Assembly: GCF_000024165.1 (NCBI RefSeq)
Contig: NC_013194.1
Coordinates: 1,550,001 to 1,614,000, forward strand
Source: Accumulibacter phosphatis
GTDB taxonomy: Bacteria > Pseudomonadota > Gammaproteobacteria > Burkholderiales > Rhodocyclaceae
Reading direction: 5' to 3'
Length of the DNA: 64,000 nt
The notes below the pieces were generated by a model. It was not told where the DNA came from. It saw only the letters and a list, made by a program, of their open reading frames with translations, and did not search any database. The position numbers were made by a program, and so were the translations under genes. Below are positions 9,048-17,535 of the stretch, piece after piece. Every line of letters starts with the position of its first letter. The stretch's first letter is position 1.

Positions 9048-9814
9048 TGCGTTTTGCATCGCTGGGCAGCGGCAGTCGCGGCAATGCGCTGATTGTCGAT
9101 GCCGGCGAGACGAAGCTGCTGGTCGACTGTGGCTTCTCGGCCCGCGTGGCGACCGCCAGACTTGCCCGTCTGGCGGCGGCGCCGGAGGATCTGACGGCAA
9201 TACTGGTCACCCATGAACACAGCGATCATGTGGCGGGTGTTTTCGCGCTCGCGCGGCGTCACCAGCTCACCGTCTATCTCACCCACGGCACATATGTGGC
9301 GGCGGCGCGTGGCAAGAGTGCCCTGCCCGCATGCCGGGTGATCGACGGACATGCGTCCTTCGCCATCGGTAGCCTCGAAGTGTTGCCCTTTCCCGTGCCT
9401 CACGACGCGCGCGAACCGGTACAGTATGCCTTCAACAACGGCCAGCACTGTCTTGGCGTCCTCACCGATACGGGCTCGATCACCCCGCACATCGTCGACA
9501 TGCTCCACGCTTGTGACGCGCTGGTCCTCGAATGCAACCACGACCGCGCGCTGTTGGCGGCGTCACGTTATCCAGCGGTTCTCAAGGAGCGGGTCGGGGG
9601 GCGATACGGCCATCTGGAGAACGCACAGGCGGCAGCCCTGCTTGGCCAGGTGGAAACGCGGCGCTTGCAGCATCTGGTCGCTGCCCATCTGAGTCAGGAG
9701 AACAACCGCCCGGAGTTGGCGACCCGGGCGCTTGCTTCGGCCCTGGGCTGCAGCGAAGACTGGATAGGGGTTGCCGATCAGGAGGATGGATTCGGCTGGC
9801 GGCAGATCATGTGA
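9047..9814 (+). CDS. MBL-fold metallo-hydrolase, YycJ/WalJ-like
   Basis: This is a 255-residue metallo-beta-lactamase-fold protein beginning MRFASLGSGSRGNALIV, a hallmark of the YycJ/WalJ group. The metal-binding motif is THEHSDHVAG, with later ligands in LTDTGS and YGHLEN. Family members are thought to be nucleases or other phosphodiesterases; the activity here is not known. The ATG overlaps the bamC stop by one base (a GTG one codon earlier would overlap by four), so it is translated from the dapA-bamC message. Confidence 0.88.
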   Translation: MRFASLGSGSRGNALIVDAGETKLLVDCGFSARVATARLARLAAAPEDLTAILVTHEHSDHVAGVFALARRHQLTVYLTHGTYVAAARGKSALPACRVIDGHASFAIGSLEVLPFPVPHDAREPVQYAFNNGQHCLGVLTDTGSITPHIVDMLHACDALVLECNHDRALLAASRYPAVLKERVGGRYGHLENAQAAALLGQVETRRLQHLVAAHLSQENNRPELATRALASALGCSEDWIGVADQEDGFGWRQIM

Positions 9815-9850
9815 GCGGCGGGCCAGTCTGTCGACGAGTCTGAGCACAAA

Positions 9851-9874
9851 AAAAGCCGGCGCAAGCCGGCTTTT
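9851..9874. terminator. Bidirectional rho-independent terminator
   Basis: A perfect 10-base-pair stem AAAAGCCGGC / GCCGGCTTTT with loop GCAA lies between two convergent genes. The A-run on one side and the T-run on the other make it work on both strands: for the MBL-fold gene (plus) and the alanine-rich lipoprotein gene (minus). Confidence 0.9.
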
Positions 9875-9894
9875 CGCTGATGCCAGAGCAGCTA

Positions 9895-10191
9895 TTACTT
9901 CTTCATTGCATCTTTGGCTGCATCGGCAGCGCCTTGCGCAGCAGCGCCGGCAACTTCCTTGGCCTTGTCCATGGCGGCGTCGGCGGGTTTGGCGGCATCG
10001 GCGGGCTTCGCAGCATCCGCGGCCGGAGCAGCCGCAGGAGCAGCGGCAGGAGCGGCAGCCGCAGGAGCAGCGGCAGGAGCGGCAGCGGCAGGAGCAGCTG
10101 CAGGAGCAGCAGCCGGCTTGGCTTCTTCCTTCTTGCCACAAGCGGTAACAGCAAGAGCGATCAGCGCAGCAACGAGGAGGGAGTTCTTCAT
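9895..10191 (-). CDS. Small alanine/proline-rich lipoprotein
   Basis: This is a 98-residue predicted lipoprotein. A signal peptide (MKNSLLVAALIALAVTAC) is followed by GKKEE, then a low-complexity Ala-Pro stretch, and a C-terminal amphipathic region with KPADAA and DKAKEVAGAAAQGAADAAKDAMKK-like repeats. The start ATG at 10191 has AAGGAA upstream. The tail resembles small entericidin- or Lpp-like helical lipoproteins, but no function is recognised. The Ala-Pro part is encoded by DNA repeats and may vary in length between strains. Confidence 0.75.
   Translation of the reverse strand: MKNSLLVAALIALAVTACGKKEEAKPAAAPAAAPAAAAPAAAPAAAAPAAAPAAAPAADAAKPADAAKPADAAMDKAKEVAGAAAQGAADAAKDAMKK
10024..10112. 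repeat. Low-complexity GCAGGAGCAGC-type repeats inside the lipoprotein gene
   Basis: Imperfect direct repeats of GCAGGAGCAGCGGCAGGAGCG and close variants encode the Ala-Ala-Pro-Ala stretch of the lipoprotein at 9895-10191. The repeat structure suggests expansion and contraction by slippage. Confidence 0.8.
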
Positions 10192-10466
10192 GTGGGGGTT
10201 CCTTATCGACAATGGAAAGATTACAACGAGCCAAAAGCTGAATGGTTGACCGGCTAGCACGTCGATCAACTGATTATTCTAACACTGATCAACGACCCCG
10301 CCGCCATTATTGTTGTGCGTTGCAATACCGCTGCTCGTTCGGCGTCGCTGCCGACGAGCCCTGTTTCGGGCTGATCATTGCCTCGCCTTGCCGTGCTGGC
10401 GGTAGCCGCCGTCAGGATCGCCAGCTGGTGCCACTCAGGCAGGCAGGTGGCGAGGTACGGTTCGCG

Positions 10467-10850
10467 CTACTCGCGGGTGATTCGCTCCATTTCCTGGGTT
10501 GTCGGTCTCCAGGTCCCCTCGGGAAACCAGGACAAGGGGTTGATCCACCCGAAGGCAAGGGCGAAAAAGAGCACGATAAGGGTGATGAACAGCAGGAATC
10601 CCAGTGTGCCAAGAATCACGTGGTCGGAGAGCAGATTGCGGGCTGTGCCCCGCAAGCCGAGATAATCGGCAAACGAGACCTGGCGACGGGCGCTGGTTAC
10701 ATCTCCGTCGTCCTCGGCGCCGACAAAGCGAAAATCGCATTGCCGGCAGCGATAAGGCGCCTGATGCTTGATGCGCAGCGTGATCCCTTCGCGCGGACCG
10801 CGCCGCCGTGAACGGCGGACGTCGTCGGAGAGGCAGTTTGGACATTTCAT
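10467..10850 (-). CDS. Zinc-ribbon membrane protein of unknown function
   Basis: This is a 127-residue protein with an N-terminal zinc ribbon made of two CxxC knuckles (KCPNC and YRCRQC, about residues 2-38). A basic patch lies between them (RRSRRRGPREG), and a single membrane segment (VILGTLGFLLFITLIVLFFALAF, about residues 76-98) follows. The layout suggests a membrane protein with a cytoplasmic metal-binding head. No family function is recognised. Strand choice rests on the coherent zinc ribbon and TM segment, which the plus strand lacks. Confidence 0.7.
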   Translation of the reverse strand: MKCPNCLSDDVRRSRRRGPREGITLRIKHQAPYRCRQCDFRFVGAEDDGDVTSARRQVSFADYLGLRGTARNLLSDHVILGTLGFLLFITLIVLFFALAFGWINPLSWFPEGTWRPTTQEMERITRE

Positions 10851-11054
10851 GGGTGCAGGGAAGGCTCGGGACGTTCGTCAGGCCTTGTGGCCATTCTCCA
10901 CGCGGGCATGGAAACCTGGATAGCCTGTCAAGTATACACACCCCGCAGAAACGCGCGTGCGCTTTTTTGCGCACATCCGATGGTGGACAGGTGGTACACG
11001 GTCTGCCGTCGCTACCGCCAGCGATCGGCGCCGAGGTGCTACACTGGTTCAACC

Positions 11055-11456
11055 ATGCGCACGCGATCATTTCTGGGGACGTTTCTCACTTCGCTAGCCG
11101 CTCCGGCCGCCGCTGGTGCTTTCGCGATCGGCAGCGACTTCGCCATCGGGTCGTGGGTTTCGCCGTACGGCCTACCGCCGCCGGCGATAGTGTACGACGC
11201 GTTCGGCCGTTGCCTGATGCCGCAGAACTGCCCCGACTACGAGCAGATGCGGCGCTTTCTCGATCGCTACGAGCGCAACCACGGCCAGCTTTTCGCGCCG
11301 CGCGGCCAGACGGTCGAGCCACCCGCGCAGCGGCGCGATGTCGCGCCGACACCGGAAGCCCACATTCAGCCGGCCTACCGCGCCGCGAGTCAGATCCGAC
11401 CGGAATACGAGAAGGCGGGGACGCGAGTTGACGTCAGCCCGCGGGTGGGCCGCTAA
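11055..11456 (+). CDS. Hypothetical exported protein
   Basis: This is a 133-residue protein with a probable signal peptide (MRTRSFLGTFLTSLAAPAAAGAF). A short conserved-looking core follows (GSWVSPYGLPPPAIVYDAFGRCLMPQNC, then DYEQMRRFLDRYERNH), then a Pro/Arg-rich tail. The two cysteines of the core could form a disulfide. I do not recognise the family. The in-frame sequence upstream of 11055 looks non-coding, so the ATG at the start of the signal peptide was preferred. Confidence 0.55.
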   Translation: MRTRSFLGTFLTSLAAPAAAGAFAIGSDFAIGSWVSPYGLPPPAIVYDAFGRCLMPQNCPDYEQMRRFLDRYERNHGQLFAPRGQTVEPPAQRRDVAPTPEAHIQPAYRAASQIRPEYEKAGTRVDVSPRVGR

Positions 11457-11506
11457 ATGAGACCGAGCGCCGGCACGCGGGGCGGAACGCCGGCGCGTTG
11501 AATTCC

Positions 11507-12745
11507 ATGCTGCAAGCCGCCGTCGGCTATCTGCTCCTCCTGGGTCTGGCATGGACCATCTCCAGCCAGCGATCCGCCGTCCCGTGGCGAACCGTCGTCG
11601 GTGGCATTTGCCTGCAGTTCGCGCTCGCCGTGACGATCTTTCGGCTGCCCGGTGCGCGGGAGGCGTTTGCGTCGTGCAACGACGTCCTCCTGGCCATCGC
11701 CGCCGCAAGCCGCGCCGGGACGAGCCTCGTTTTCGGCTTTCTCGGCGGCGCCCTGCTGCCATATGCGGAGACTGCTCCCGGGGCCAGTTTCGTTCTCGCC
11801 TTTCAGGCATTGCCAGTGGTTCTGGTGATGAGTGCCCTGTCGGCGGTGCTCTATCACTGGCGCGTGCTGCCGATCATGGTGCGCGCGTTCTCGGTGGTGC
11901 TCGAGAAGACGCTGGGCGTCGGCGGGGCGGTCGGCATGTCGACGGCGGCAAATGTCTTTGTCGGTATGGTCGAGGCCCCGCTGCTGATTCGTCCCTACCT
12001 CGCCGGCGTCAGTCGGGGCGAACTGTTCGTCATCATGACGGCCGGTATGGCCGGTGTTGCCGGCACGGTTATGGCCCTTTACGCCAGCGTACTCGGGGCG
12101 ATCGTCCCCGATGCACTCGGTCATATCCTCGCCGCCTCGTTCATCAGCGCTCCGGCGGCGATCGTGTTTGCCGTGCTGCTGGTGCCTCCCGAAGGCGAGC
12201 CGACCGGGCGCCACCTCTCTCTGCCGCAGACTGACCGGAGCACCATGGAGGCCATCACCCGTGGCACCGGCGAGGGCGCAACGCTGTTCATCAACATCGT
12301 CAGCATGCTGATCGTCCTGGTGGCTCTGGTGAGCCTGGCGAATCAACTCCTGGGTTTGCTGCCGGTGGTCGATGGCACGGCCTTGACGCTGCAGCGTCTG
12401 CTCGGCTGGCTGATGGCGCCGCTGGCCTGGATGGCCGGCATCCCCTGGGATGAGTCGGCAGTCGCCGGTTCGCTGCTCGGAACCAAGACGGTCCTCAACG
12501 AACTGGTCGCCTATCTGGACATGGCCAGGCTTTCTCCGGACGCCCTGGCGCCACGCAGCCGGATCATCATGACTTACGCGCTGTGCGGATTTGCCAACCT
12601 TGGCAGCCTCGGGATTCTGCTCGGCGGCATGTGCGCTATCGCGCCGGACCGGCGCAGCGAAATCGTCGAACTCGGTCCGCGAACCCTGATCTCGGGGACT
12701 CTCGCGACACTGTCTTGCGGCAGCGTCGTGGCGCTGTTGTTGTGA
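11507..12745 (+). CDS. Concentrative nucleoside transporter (NupC/CNT family)
   Basis: This is a 412-residue polytopic inner-membrane protein. It has the CNT signatures GVGGAVGMSTAANVFVGMVE, the EAPLLIRPYL motif of the gate and nucleoside-binding region, the Nucleoside_2 core GELFVIMTAGMAGVAGTV, and the C-terminal GSLLGTKTVLNELVAY and YALCGFANLGSLGI. Family members carry nucleosides into the cytoplasm with H+ or Na+. It stands alone between an exported protein and convergent cobT; no terminator with a T-tract is visible in the 112-base gap after it. Confidence 0.9.
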   Translation: MLQAAVGYLLLLGLAWTISSQRSAVPWRTVVGGICLQFALAVTIFRLPGAREAFASCNDVLLAIAAASRAGTSLVFGFLGGALLPYAETAPGASFVLAFQALPVVLVMSALSAVLYHWRVLPIMVRAFSVVLEKTLGVGGAVGMSTAANVFVGMVEAPLLIRPYLAGVSRGELFVIMTAGMAGVAGTVMALYASVLGAIVPDALGHILAASFISAPAAIVFAVLLVPPEGEPTGRHLSLPQTDRSTMEAITRGTGEGATLFINIVSMLIVLVALVSLANQLLGLLPVVDGTALTLQRLLGWLMAPLAWMAGIPWDESAVAGSLLGTKTVLNELVAYLDMARLSPDALAPRSRIIMTYALCGFANLGSLGILLGGMCAIAPDRRSEIVELGPRTLISGTLATLSCGSVVALLL

Positions 12746-12857
12746 CTGACGGGCGAGGCGCCTTTCGCGATCGGTGGGTGGCGGGTGGCTGACTTCCCGC
12801 AGGTCAAGCGACGCGGCGACGACGGTTGCCAGCGGCCGCCAAGCAGCGGGTAGTCGC

Positions 12858-13892
12858 TCAGGACTGCTCGCTGACGCCTGCCGACGCGAAGCTGGCCATC
12901 TCGTTGAGGAAAGCGGCGGCGGCGCGGACCAGCGGCCAGGCGAGCGCGGCGCCTGTTCCTTCGCCGAGACGCAGGCCGAGGTCGAGCAGCGGTTCCGCCC
13001 GCAAGGCGCGCAGTTGCGCCAGATGACCCGGCTCGGCCGAGCGGTGGCAGAAGACGCAGTAGTCAACGATCGCTGGCGCGATGCGGGCGGCGACGAGCAG
13101 CGCCGAGGTGACGATGAAGCCGTCGATCAGCAGCAACATCCTCCGCTCGGCGGCGGCGAGCATGGCGCCGGTCATCATGGCGATCTCGAAGCCGCCGAAC
13201 TCGGCCAGTACGGTCAGCGCGTCGGCGTCGGCTGGCAGCCCCGCGCGTTCGGCGGCTCTTGCCAGCAGCGCCTGTTTGCGTGCCAGCCCGGCGTCGTCTA
13301 GGCCGGTGCCGCGGCCGACACAGTCGGCGAGTGGCGTACCGGTCAGCTGGTGCGTCAGCAGCGCGGCGGCGGCGGTGTTGCCGATTCCCATTTCGCCAAA
13401 ACCGATTACCCGGCAGCCCTGTTCCCCGAGGTTGTTGGCGATCGCCGCACCACGTGCCAGGGCGGCGTCGCGCTCGCCGCTGCTCATTGCCGCCTGCTCG
13501 ATGTAGTTGTGCGTGCCGAAGGCGACTTTCGCGTCGACGAGACCGTCGCGCGGCCCGAACGCGTGCGCGACGCCAGCGTCGATTACTTGCAGTTGCAGGC
13601 CGTTGTGGCGAGCGAAAACGTTGATCGCGGCTCCTCCGGCGAGGAAGTTCTCGACCATTTGCCAGGTGACTTCCTGCGGAAAAGCCGAAACGCCGGCGCA
13701 GGCGGCACCGTGGTCGCCGGCGAAGACGAGCAGCTGCGGGTTGTCGAGACGTGGTGTCAAGGACTGCTGAATCTCGCCGATCTGCAGCGCCAGACGTTCG
13801 AGCTGGCCGAGTGACCCGGGTGGCTTGGTCTTGCCGTCGATGCGGGATTGCAGGCCGGGAACAACGGCGATAGGCGGAATGGCAAAGTGCAT
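12858..13892 (-). CDS. cobT: Nicotinate-nucleotide--dimethylbenzimidazole phosphoribosyltransferase
   Basis: The enzyme makes alpha-ribazole phosphate, the lower-ligand precursor of cobalamin. It has 344 residues, typical for CobT. Motifs include RIDGKTKPPGSLGQLE near the N-terminus, FAGDHGAACAGVSAFP, FGEMGIGNTAAAALL and LRLGEGTGAALAWPL, which contains the catalytic Glu. It is divergently transcribed from cobU with a 66-base shared upstream region. The usual neighbours cobS and the alpha-ribazole phosphatase gene are absent from this window. Confidence 0.95.
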   Translation of the reverse strand: MHFAIPPIAVVPGLQSRIDGKTKPPGSLGQLERLALQIGEIQQSLTPRLDNPQLLVFAGDHGAACAGVSAFPQEVTWQMVENFLAGGAAINVFARHNGLQLQVIDAGVAHAFGPRDGLVDAKVAFGTHNYIEQAAMSSGERDAALARGAAIANNLGEQGCRVIGFGEMGIGNTAAAALLTHQLTGTPLADCVGRGTGLDDAGLARKQALLARAAERAGLPADADALTVLAEFGGFEIAMMTGAMLAAAERRMLLLIDGFIVTSALLVAARIAPAIVDYCVFCHRSAEPGHLAQLRALRAEPLLDLGLRLGEGTGAALAWPLVRAAAAFLNEMASFASAGVSEQS

Positions 13893-13958
13893 GATTTGGC
13901 GAGGCCCCTGGAAAGCCGCCGATTATACCCATCACGGGGCCATGATAAGCTTGCAAGT

Positions 13959-14504
13959 ATGCGAGAACTGATCATTGGTGGGGCCCGTTCGGGCAAGAGC
14001 CTGCTGGCCGAGCGGCGCGCCGGCGACAGCGGCTTGCGCGTCGTTTACGTGGCGACGGCGCAGCCTCTCGACGCCGAGATGTCACGCCGTATCGCGCAAC
14101 ATCAGGAAAGACGTCGGGCCGACTGGGGATTGGTCGAGGAACCGCTGGAACTGGCCGCTGCACTACGCCGGCACGCCGCGCCGGACGTCTGCCTGCTGGT
14201 CGACTGCCTGACGCTGTGGTTGTCGAATCTGCTGTTTGCCGGCGACACGGCGAGCGGGGCGGCAGCCGGTGAAACGGCAAGCTGTCAACGCCTCTCCGGG
14301 GCGATCCAGGCGCTGAGCGACCTGCTTCCCCAGCTGCCGGGGCAGGTCATCCTGGTCTCCAACGAGGTCGGCTCGGGCATTGTGCCGATGGCGGCGCTGG
14401 CACGGCTGTTCGCCGATGAGCAGGGCCGACTGAACCAGCGCATGGCGGCGGTCTGCGACAAGGTCACCCTGGTGGTCGCCGGCCTACCGCTCAGCCTCAA
14501 GTAG
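13959..14504 (+). CDS. cobU: Adenosylcobinamide kinase / adenosylcobinamide-phosphate guanylyltransferase
   Basis: This is a bifunctional nucleotide-loop assembly enzyme (CobU/CobP) that phosphorylates adenosylcobinamide and attaches GMP. It has 181 residues with the P-loop GGARSGKS at residues 7-14. VYVATAQPLDAEM and the DCLTLWLSNLL and VSNEVGSGIVPMAALAR motifs that are characteristic of CobU follow. The start ATG at 13959 places the P-loop at the very N-terminus, as in the family. It is divergent from cobT. Confidence 0.94.
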   Translation: MRELIIGGARSGKSLLAERRAGDSGLRVVYVATAQPLDAEMSRRIAQHQERRRADWGLVEEPLELAAALRRHAAPDVCLLVDCLTLWLSNLLFAGDTASGAAAGETASCQRLSGAIQALSDLLPQLPGQVILVSNEVGSGIVPMAALARLFADEQGRLNQRMAAVCDKVTLVVAGLPLSLK

Positions 14505-14541
14505 CCCGTTCCCGGCCACCGTGATCGGTGCTATTGTCGCC

Positions 14542-14554
14542 GTTGTCTGACAAC
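14542..14554. promoter_or_regulatory. Palindrome GTTGTC-T-GACAAC upstream of the stress protein gene
   Basis: This 13-base perfect palindrome with one central base lies 27 bases before the ATG of the universal stress protein gene. Its symmetry and position suit an operator for a dimeric regulator. No known binding site was matched. Confidence 0.3.
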
Positions 14555-14580
14555 TTTGCCCCAACGAGGAGCCGACGCCA

Positions 14581-15045
14581 ATGTACAAGCGAATCATGGT
14601 TGCTGTGGATGAGAGCTTCATGACCAGTCAGGTGATGGAAGCCGCGATCGAGTTGGCCAAGGCCACCGGCGCGCAGGTGGCGATCTGTCATGCCATCGAC
14701 GAAACGATTCTTGCCCAGCGCGAAGTAGCGATGATGCTGCCGAACAGCGTCGGCAAGACCGAGGCCCGCATGCGTCTCGGCGCGGAGGGTTTTCTCGACA
14801 GACTGCTGCAAACGGTTCGCTCGGCCGGGGTCGAGGCGGAAATCAAGCTCGTCGAATCGGAGCAGAAGCATGTTTCGGACATGCTCATCGATGCGGCGGG
14901 CGAATGGCAGGCCGATCTACTCGTCGTCGGCACGCATGGGCGACGCGGCATCGAACGCTTCTTCGTCGGTAGCGTCGCCGAGCGTCTGGTGCGCAAGGGA
15001 CAGACATCGCTTCTGCTGGTGCGCGGCGAAGAGCCCGACGAGTAG
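14581..15045 (+). CDS. Universal stress protein, UspA family
   Basis: This 154-residue single-domain Usp begins MYKRIMVAVDES. It carries the ATP-binding signature GTHGRRGIERFFVGSVAE (pattern G-x2-G-x9-G-S/T) near the C-terminus and ends with SLLLVRG, so it likely belongs to the ATP-binding group of Usps. The ATG is preceded by AGGAG. It is placed between cobU and convergent cobQ, so it interrupts the cobalamin set but has no obvious role in that pathway. Confidence 0.92.
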   Translation: MYKRIMVAVDESFMTSQVMEAAIELAKATGAQVAICHAIDETILAQREVAMMLPNSVGKTEARMRLGAEGFLDRLLQTVRSAGVEAEIKLVESEQKHVSDMLIDAAGEWQADLLVVGTHGRRGIERFFVGSVAERLVRKGQTSLLLVRGEEPDE

Positions 15046-15065
15046 CACTTCTCCGCCTGGCGCGA

Positions 15066-16544
15066 TCAGCGCATCGCTTGCGCCGGGATCCACTCGGCCA
15101 GCGCCTGCAGGTCCATGTGCTGCTCGACAGCGTCGGCGAGGCGGTCGATGTCGGCCTCGCGCCGCTGCCGTGGATCGAAGTCCTGTGTCGGTCGGTGGCC
15201 GGCCCAGGCGAGCAGCGCTGCCAGTGCCGGCGGGGAGTCGAAGAGGCCGTGGCAGTAGGTCGCAAGAATCTGCCCGTCTGCCGAGAGCGCACCGTCAGGT
15301 TGACCGTCGAGGATTGCCGCCGGCTTTTCGAGGGCTGCACCGCGGGTGACCCCCATGTGGATGCGGTAACCGCCGATAGCCGGCGCAGCGGGCAGCATCA
15401 GGTAGCCGCTGACGTTCTCCAGCGTCTTCTCGGTGGCCATTCGCGTCGCGTAGTCCAGCCAGCCCAGCCCCGGCATGCTGCCCGGAGGACCCTCGAGCCC
15501 CAGCGGATCCTGCAGTTCGCGGCCGAGCATCTGCAGGCCGCCGCAGATGCCGATGACTTTGCCCCCGTAGCGAAGGTGGCGGCGGATTGCTTCCTCCCAA
15601 CCCTGCGCGCGTAGCCAGGCGAGGTCGGCCTGCACGGCTTTCGAGCCCGGCAGGACGATCAGATCGCAGGGCGGTGGCGGATCGTTGGGGCCGACGAAGC
15701 GGAAATCGACTTCCGGGTGGAAGCGCAAGGGGTCGAGGTCGTTGTGATTCGAGACTCGCGGGTAGGCCGGGGCGACGACGCGCAGAGCGGCCGCCGCCTT
15801 CTGCATCGCGGCGCGGGGTACGGCATCCTCGGCATCGAGGTAGAGACCGTGCAGGTACGGCAGAACGCCGAGCACGGGCTTGCCGGTGCGCTGTTCGAGC
15901 CAGCGCAGGCCGCTTTCGAGGAGGCCGATGTCGCCGCGGAAGCGGTTGATCACGAAACCCTTGACGCGCGCCTGCTCGGAGGGCGACAGCAGGTCGAGCG
16001 TGCCGCACAGATGCGCGAAGACGCCACCGCGATCGATGTCGGCGATCAGGATCACCGGGCAGTCGACCGCTTCGGCAAAGCCCATGTTGGCGATGTCGCG
16101 GTCGCGCAGATTGATCTCGGCTGGGCTGCCGGCGCCTTCGACGAGCAGGCACTCGTACTGTGCCGAAAGGCGCTGCCAGGACTCGAGCACGGCTTGCATC
16201 GCGCGCGGCTTGTAGGCGTGGTAGTCGCGCGCATCGAGGTCGGTGAGCGCCTTGCCGTGAATGATCACCTGCGCGCGCTTGTCGGTCGCCGGCTTGAGCA
16301 GCACCGGGTTGAAATCGGAATGTGCCGGCAGGCCGGCGGCCAGCGCCTGCAGTGCCTGCGCCCGGCCGATCTCGCCGCCGTCGACAGTGACCGCCGAATT
16401 GAGTGCCATGTTCTGCGGCTTGAAGGGGGCGACGCGGACGCCGCGGCGGTGCAGGATGCGGCAAAGTGCGGTGACCAGCACGCTCTTGCCGGCGTCAGAG
16501 GTGCAGCCCTGAATCATCAGGCTGGGGGTGCGGTGCTCGTTCAT
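15066..16544 (-). CDS. cobQ: Cobyric acid synthase
   Basis: This glutamine-dependent enzyme amidates four carboxylates of adenosylcobyrinic a,c-diamide. It has 492 residues. The N-terminal dethiobiotin-synthetase-like ATPase domain has loop GCTSDAGKSVL and KPQNMALNSAVT. The C-terminal class I glutaminase domain has its nucleophile in GICGGLQMLG and the His in TYCHGLFDS. The start at 16544 sits at the conserved N-terminus; in-frame sequence further upstream lies over the opposite gene cobD. It is divergent from cobD with only 34 bases between starts. Confidence 0.95.
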   Translation of the reverse strand: MNEHRTPSLMIQGCTSDAGKSVLVTALCRILHRRGVRVAPFKPQNMALNSAVTVDGGEIGRAQALQALAAGLPAHSDFNPVLLKPATDKRAQVIIHGKALTDLDARDYHAYKPRAMQAVLESWQRLSAQYECLLVEGAGSPAEINLRDRDIANMGFAEAVDCPVILIADIDRGGVFAHLCGTLDLLSPSEQARVKGFVINRFRGDIGLLESGLRWLEQRTGKPVLGVLPYLHGLYLDAEDAVPRAAMQKAAAALRVVAPAYPRVSNHNDLDPLRFHPEVDFRFVGPNDPPPPCDLIVLPGSKAVQADLAWLRAQGWEEAIRRHLRYGGKVIGICGGLQMLGRELQDPLGLEGPPGSMPGLGWLDYATRMATEKTLENVSGYLMLPAAPAIGGYRIHMGVTRGAALEKPAAILDGQPDGALSADGQILATYCHGLFDSPPALAALLAWAGHRPTQDFDPRQRREADIDRLADAVEQHMDLQALAEWIPAQAMR

Positions 16545-16578
16545 CGTAGAATCCGGGTTTCGACCCCCCGATTCTCGC

Positions 16579-17535
16579 ATGCTCACCCCGTCTTTTTCAC
16601 AATTCCTCGTCGCCGGCATGCCAGCTGCGTTGTCACTGCCGCTCGCGGCGATCGCCGGCGCCGGCCTCGACCGGCTGCTTGGCGAGCCCCGGCGCTGGCA
16701 TCCGCTGGTCGGTTTCGGTGCCTTGGCCGGCCGTTGCGAGGCCGCCGCGAATCGCGGTGGCTGGCGTCGCCTGCGTGGTCTGCTGGCCTGGTCGGTGCTG
16801 GTCCTGCCGCCGGTGGCGCTGGCCGCCTGGGCGATCCCCACGGGACTCGCCGGCTGGGCGACAAACGCGATCCTGCTCTATCTGGCGCTCGGCGGGCGCA
16901 GCCTCGGTGAGCACGCCAAGCGTGTTGCCACAGATCTGGCCAACGGCGATCTGGCGGCGGCGCGCGAGCATGTCGGCTGGATGGTTTCGCGGCAGACCGA
17001 CGACCTTGACGCCGGGGCGGTTGCCGCCGCCTGCATTGAATCGACGCTCGAAAACGGCAATGACGCGGTGTTCGGCGCGCTCTTCTGGTTCGCGCTGCTC
17101 GGTGGCCCGGGTGCCGTCCTTTTCCGGCTGGCCAACACGCTCGACGCCATGTGGGGCTACCGCAACGAGCGCTTCGCCGATTTCGGCTGGGCGGCGGCGC
17201 GTGCGGACGACGTCCTCAACTATGTTCCGGCGCGGCTGACTGCCGTCTCCTACGCGCTCGGCGGCCGCACGCGTGCGGCGCTGCGTTGCTGGCGCGAGCA
17301 GGCGCCGCGCTGGAAAAGCCCGAACGCCGGTCCGGTGATGGCCGCCGGCGCCGCTAGCCTGGGTCTCGTGCTCGGTGGTGCGGCGATCTATCATGGCCGG
17401 ATGGAGGAGCGCCCGCAACTCGGCGAGGGCCGGCCGGCCGGCGGGGCGGACATTGTGCGCGCGCTGTGCCTGGTGCGTGGCAGCCTGCTGTTGTGGCTGG
17501 CCATCCTGCTTGCCTGGGGCCTGGCGCGTGCTTGA
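16579..17535 (+). CDS. cobD: Adenosylcobinamide-phosphate synthase (CobD/CbiB), membrane protein
   Basis: The enzyme attaches aminopropanol (phosphate) to cobyric acid. The protein has 318 residues with several membrane segments. CobD/CbiB motifs include DRLLGEPRRWHPLVGFG, the core HVGWMVSRQTDDLD followed by IESTLENGNDAVFGALFWF, and WGYRNERFADFGWAAARADD. An internal ATG (MPAALSLPL) could also start the protein. It overlaps cobC by 8 bases, so the two are coupled, and they probably share a transcript with btuF. Confidence 0.94.
   Translation: MLTPSFSQFLVAGMPAALSLPLAAIAGAGLDRLLGEPRRWHPLVGFGALAGRCEAAANRGGWRRLRGLLAWSVLVLPPVALAAWAIPTGLAGWATNAILLYLALGGRSLGEHAKRVATDLANGDLAAAREHVGWMVSRQTDDLDAGAVAAACIESTLENGNDAVFGALFWFALLGGPGAVLFRLANTLDAMWGYRNERFADFGWAAARADDVLNYVPARLTAVSYALGGRTRAALRCWREQAPRWKSPNAGPVMAAGAASLGLVLGGAAIYHGRMEERPQLGEGRPAGGADIVRALCLVRGSLLLWLAILLAWGLARA

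Noticed and set aside
10024..10112. Repeat block as a possible CRISPR array
   Set aside because: The repeats are contiguous, imperfect and in frame inside a lipoprotein gene, with no spacers.
10957..10974. Inverted repeat GTGCGC-TTTTTT-GCGCAC as a terminator
   Set aside because: The T-run is in the loop and not after the stem, so it is not a rho-independent terminator.
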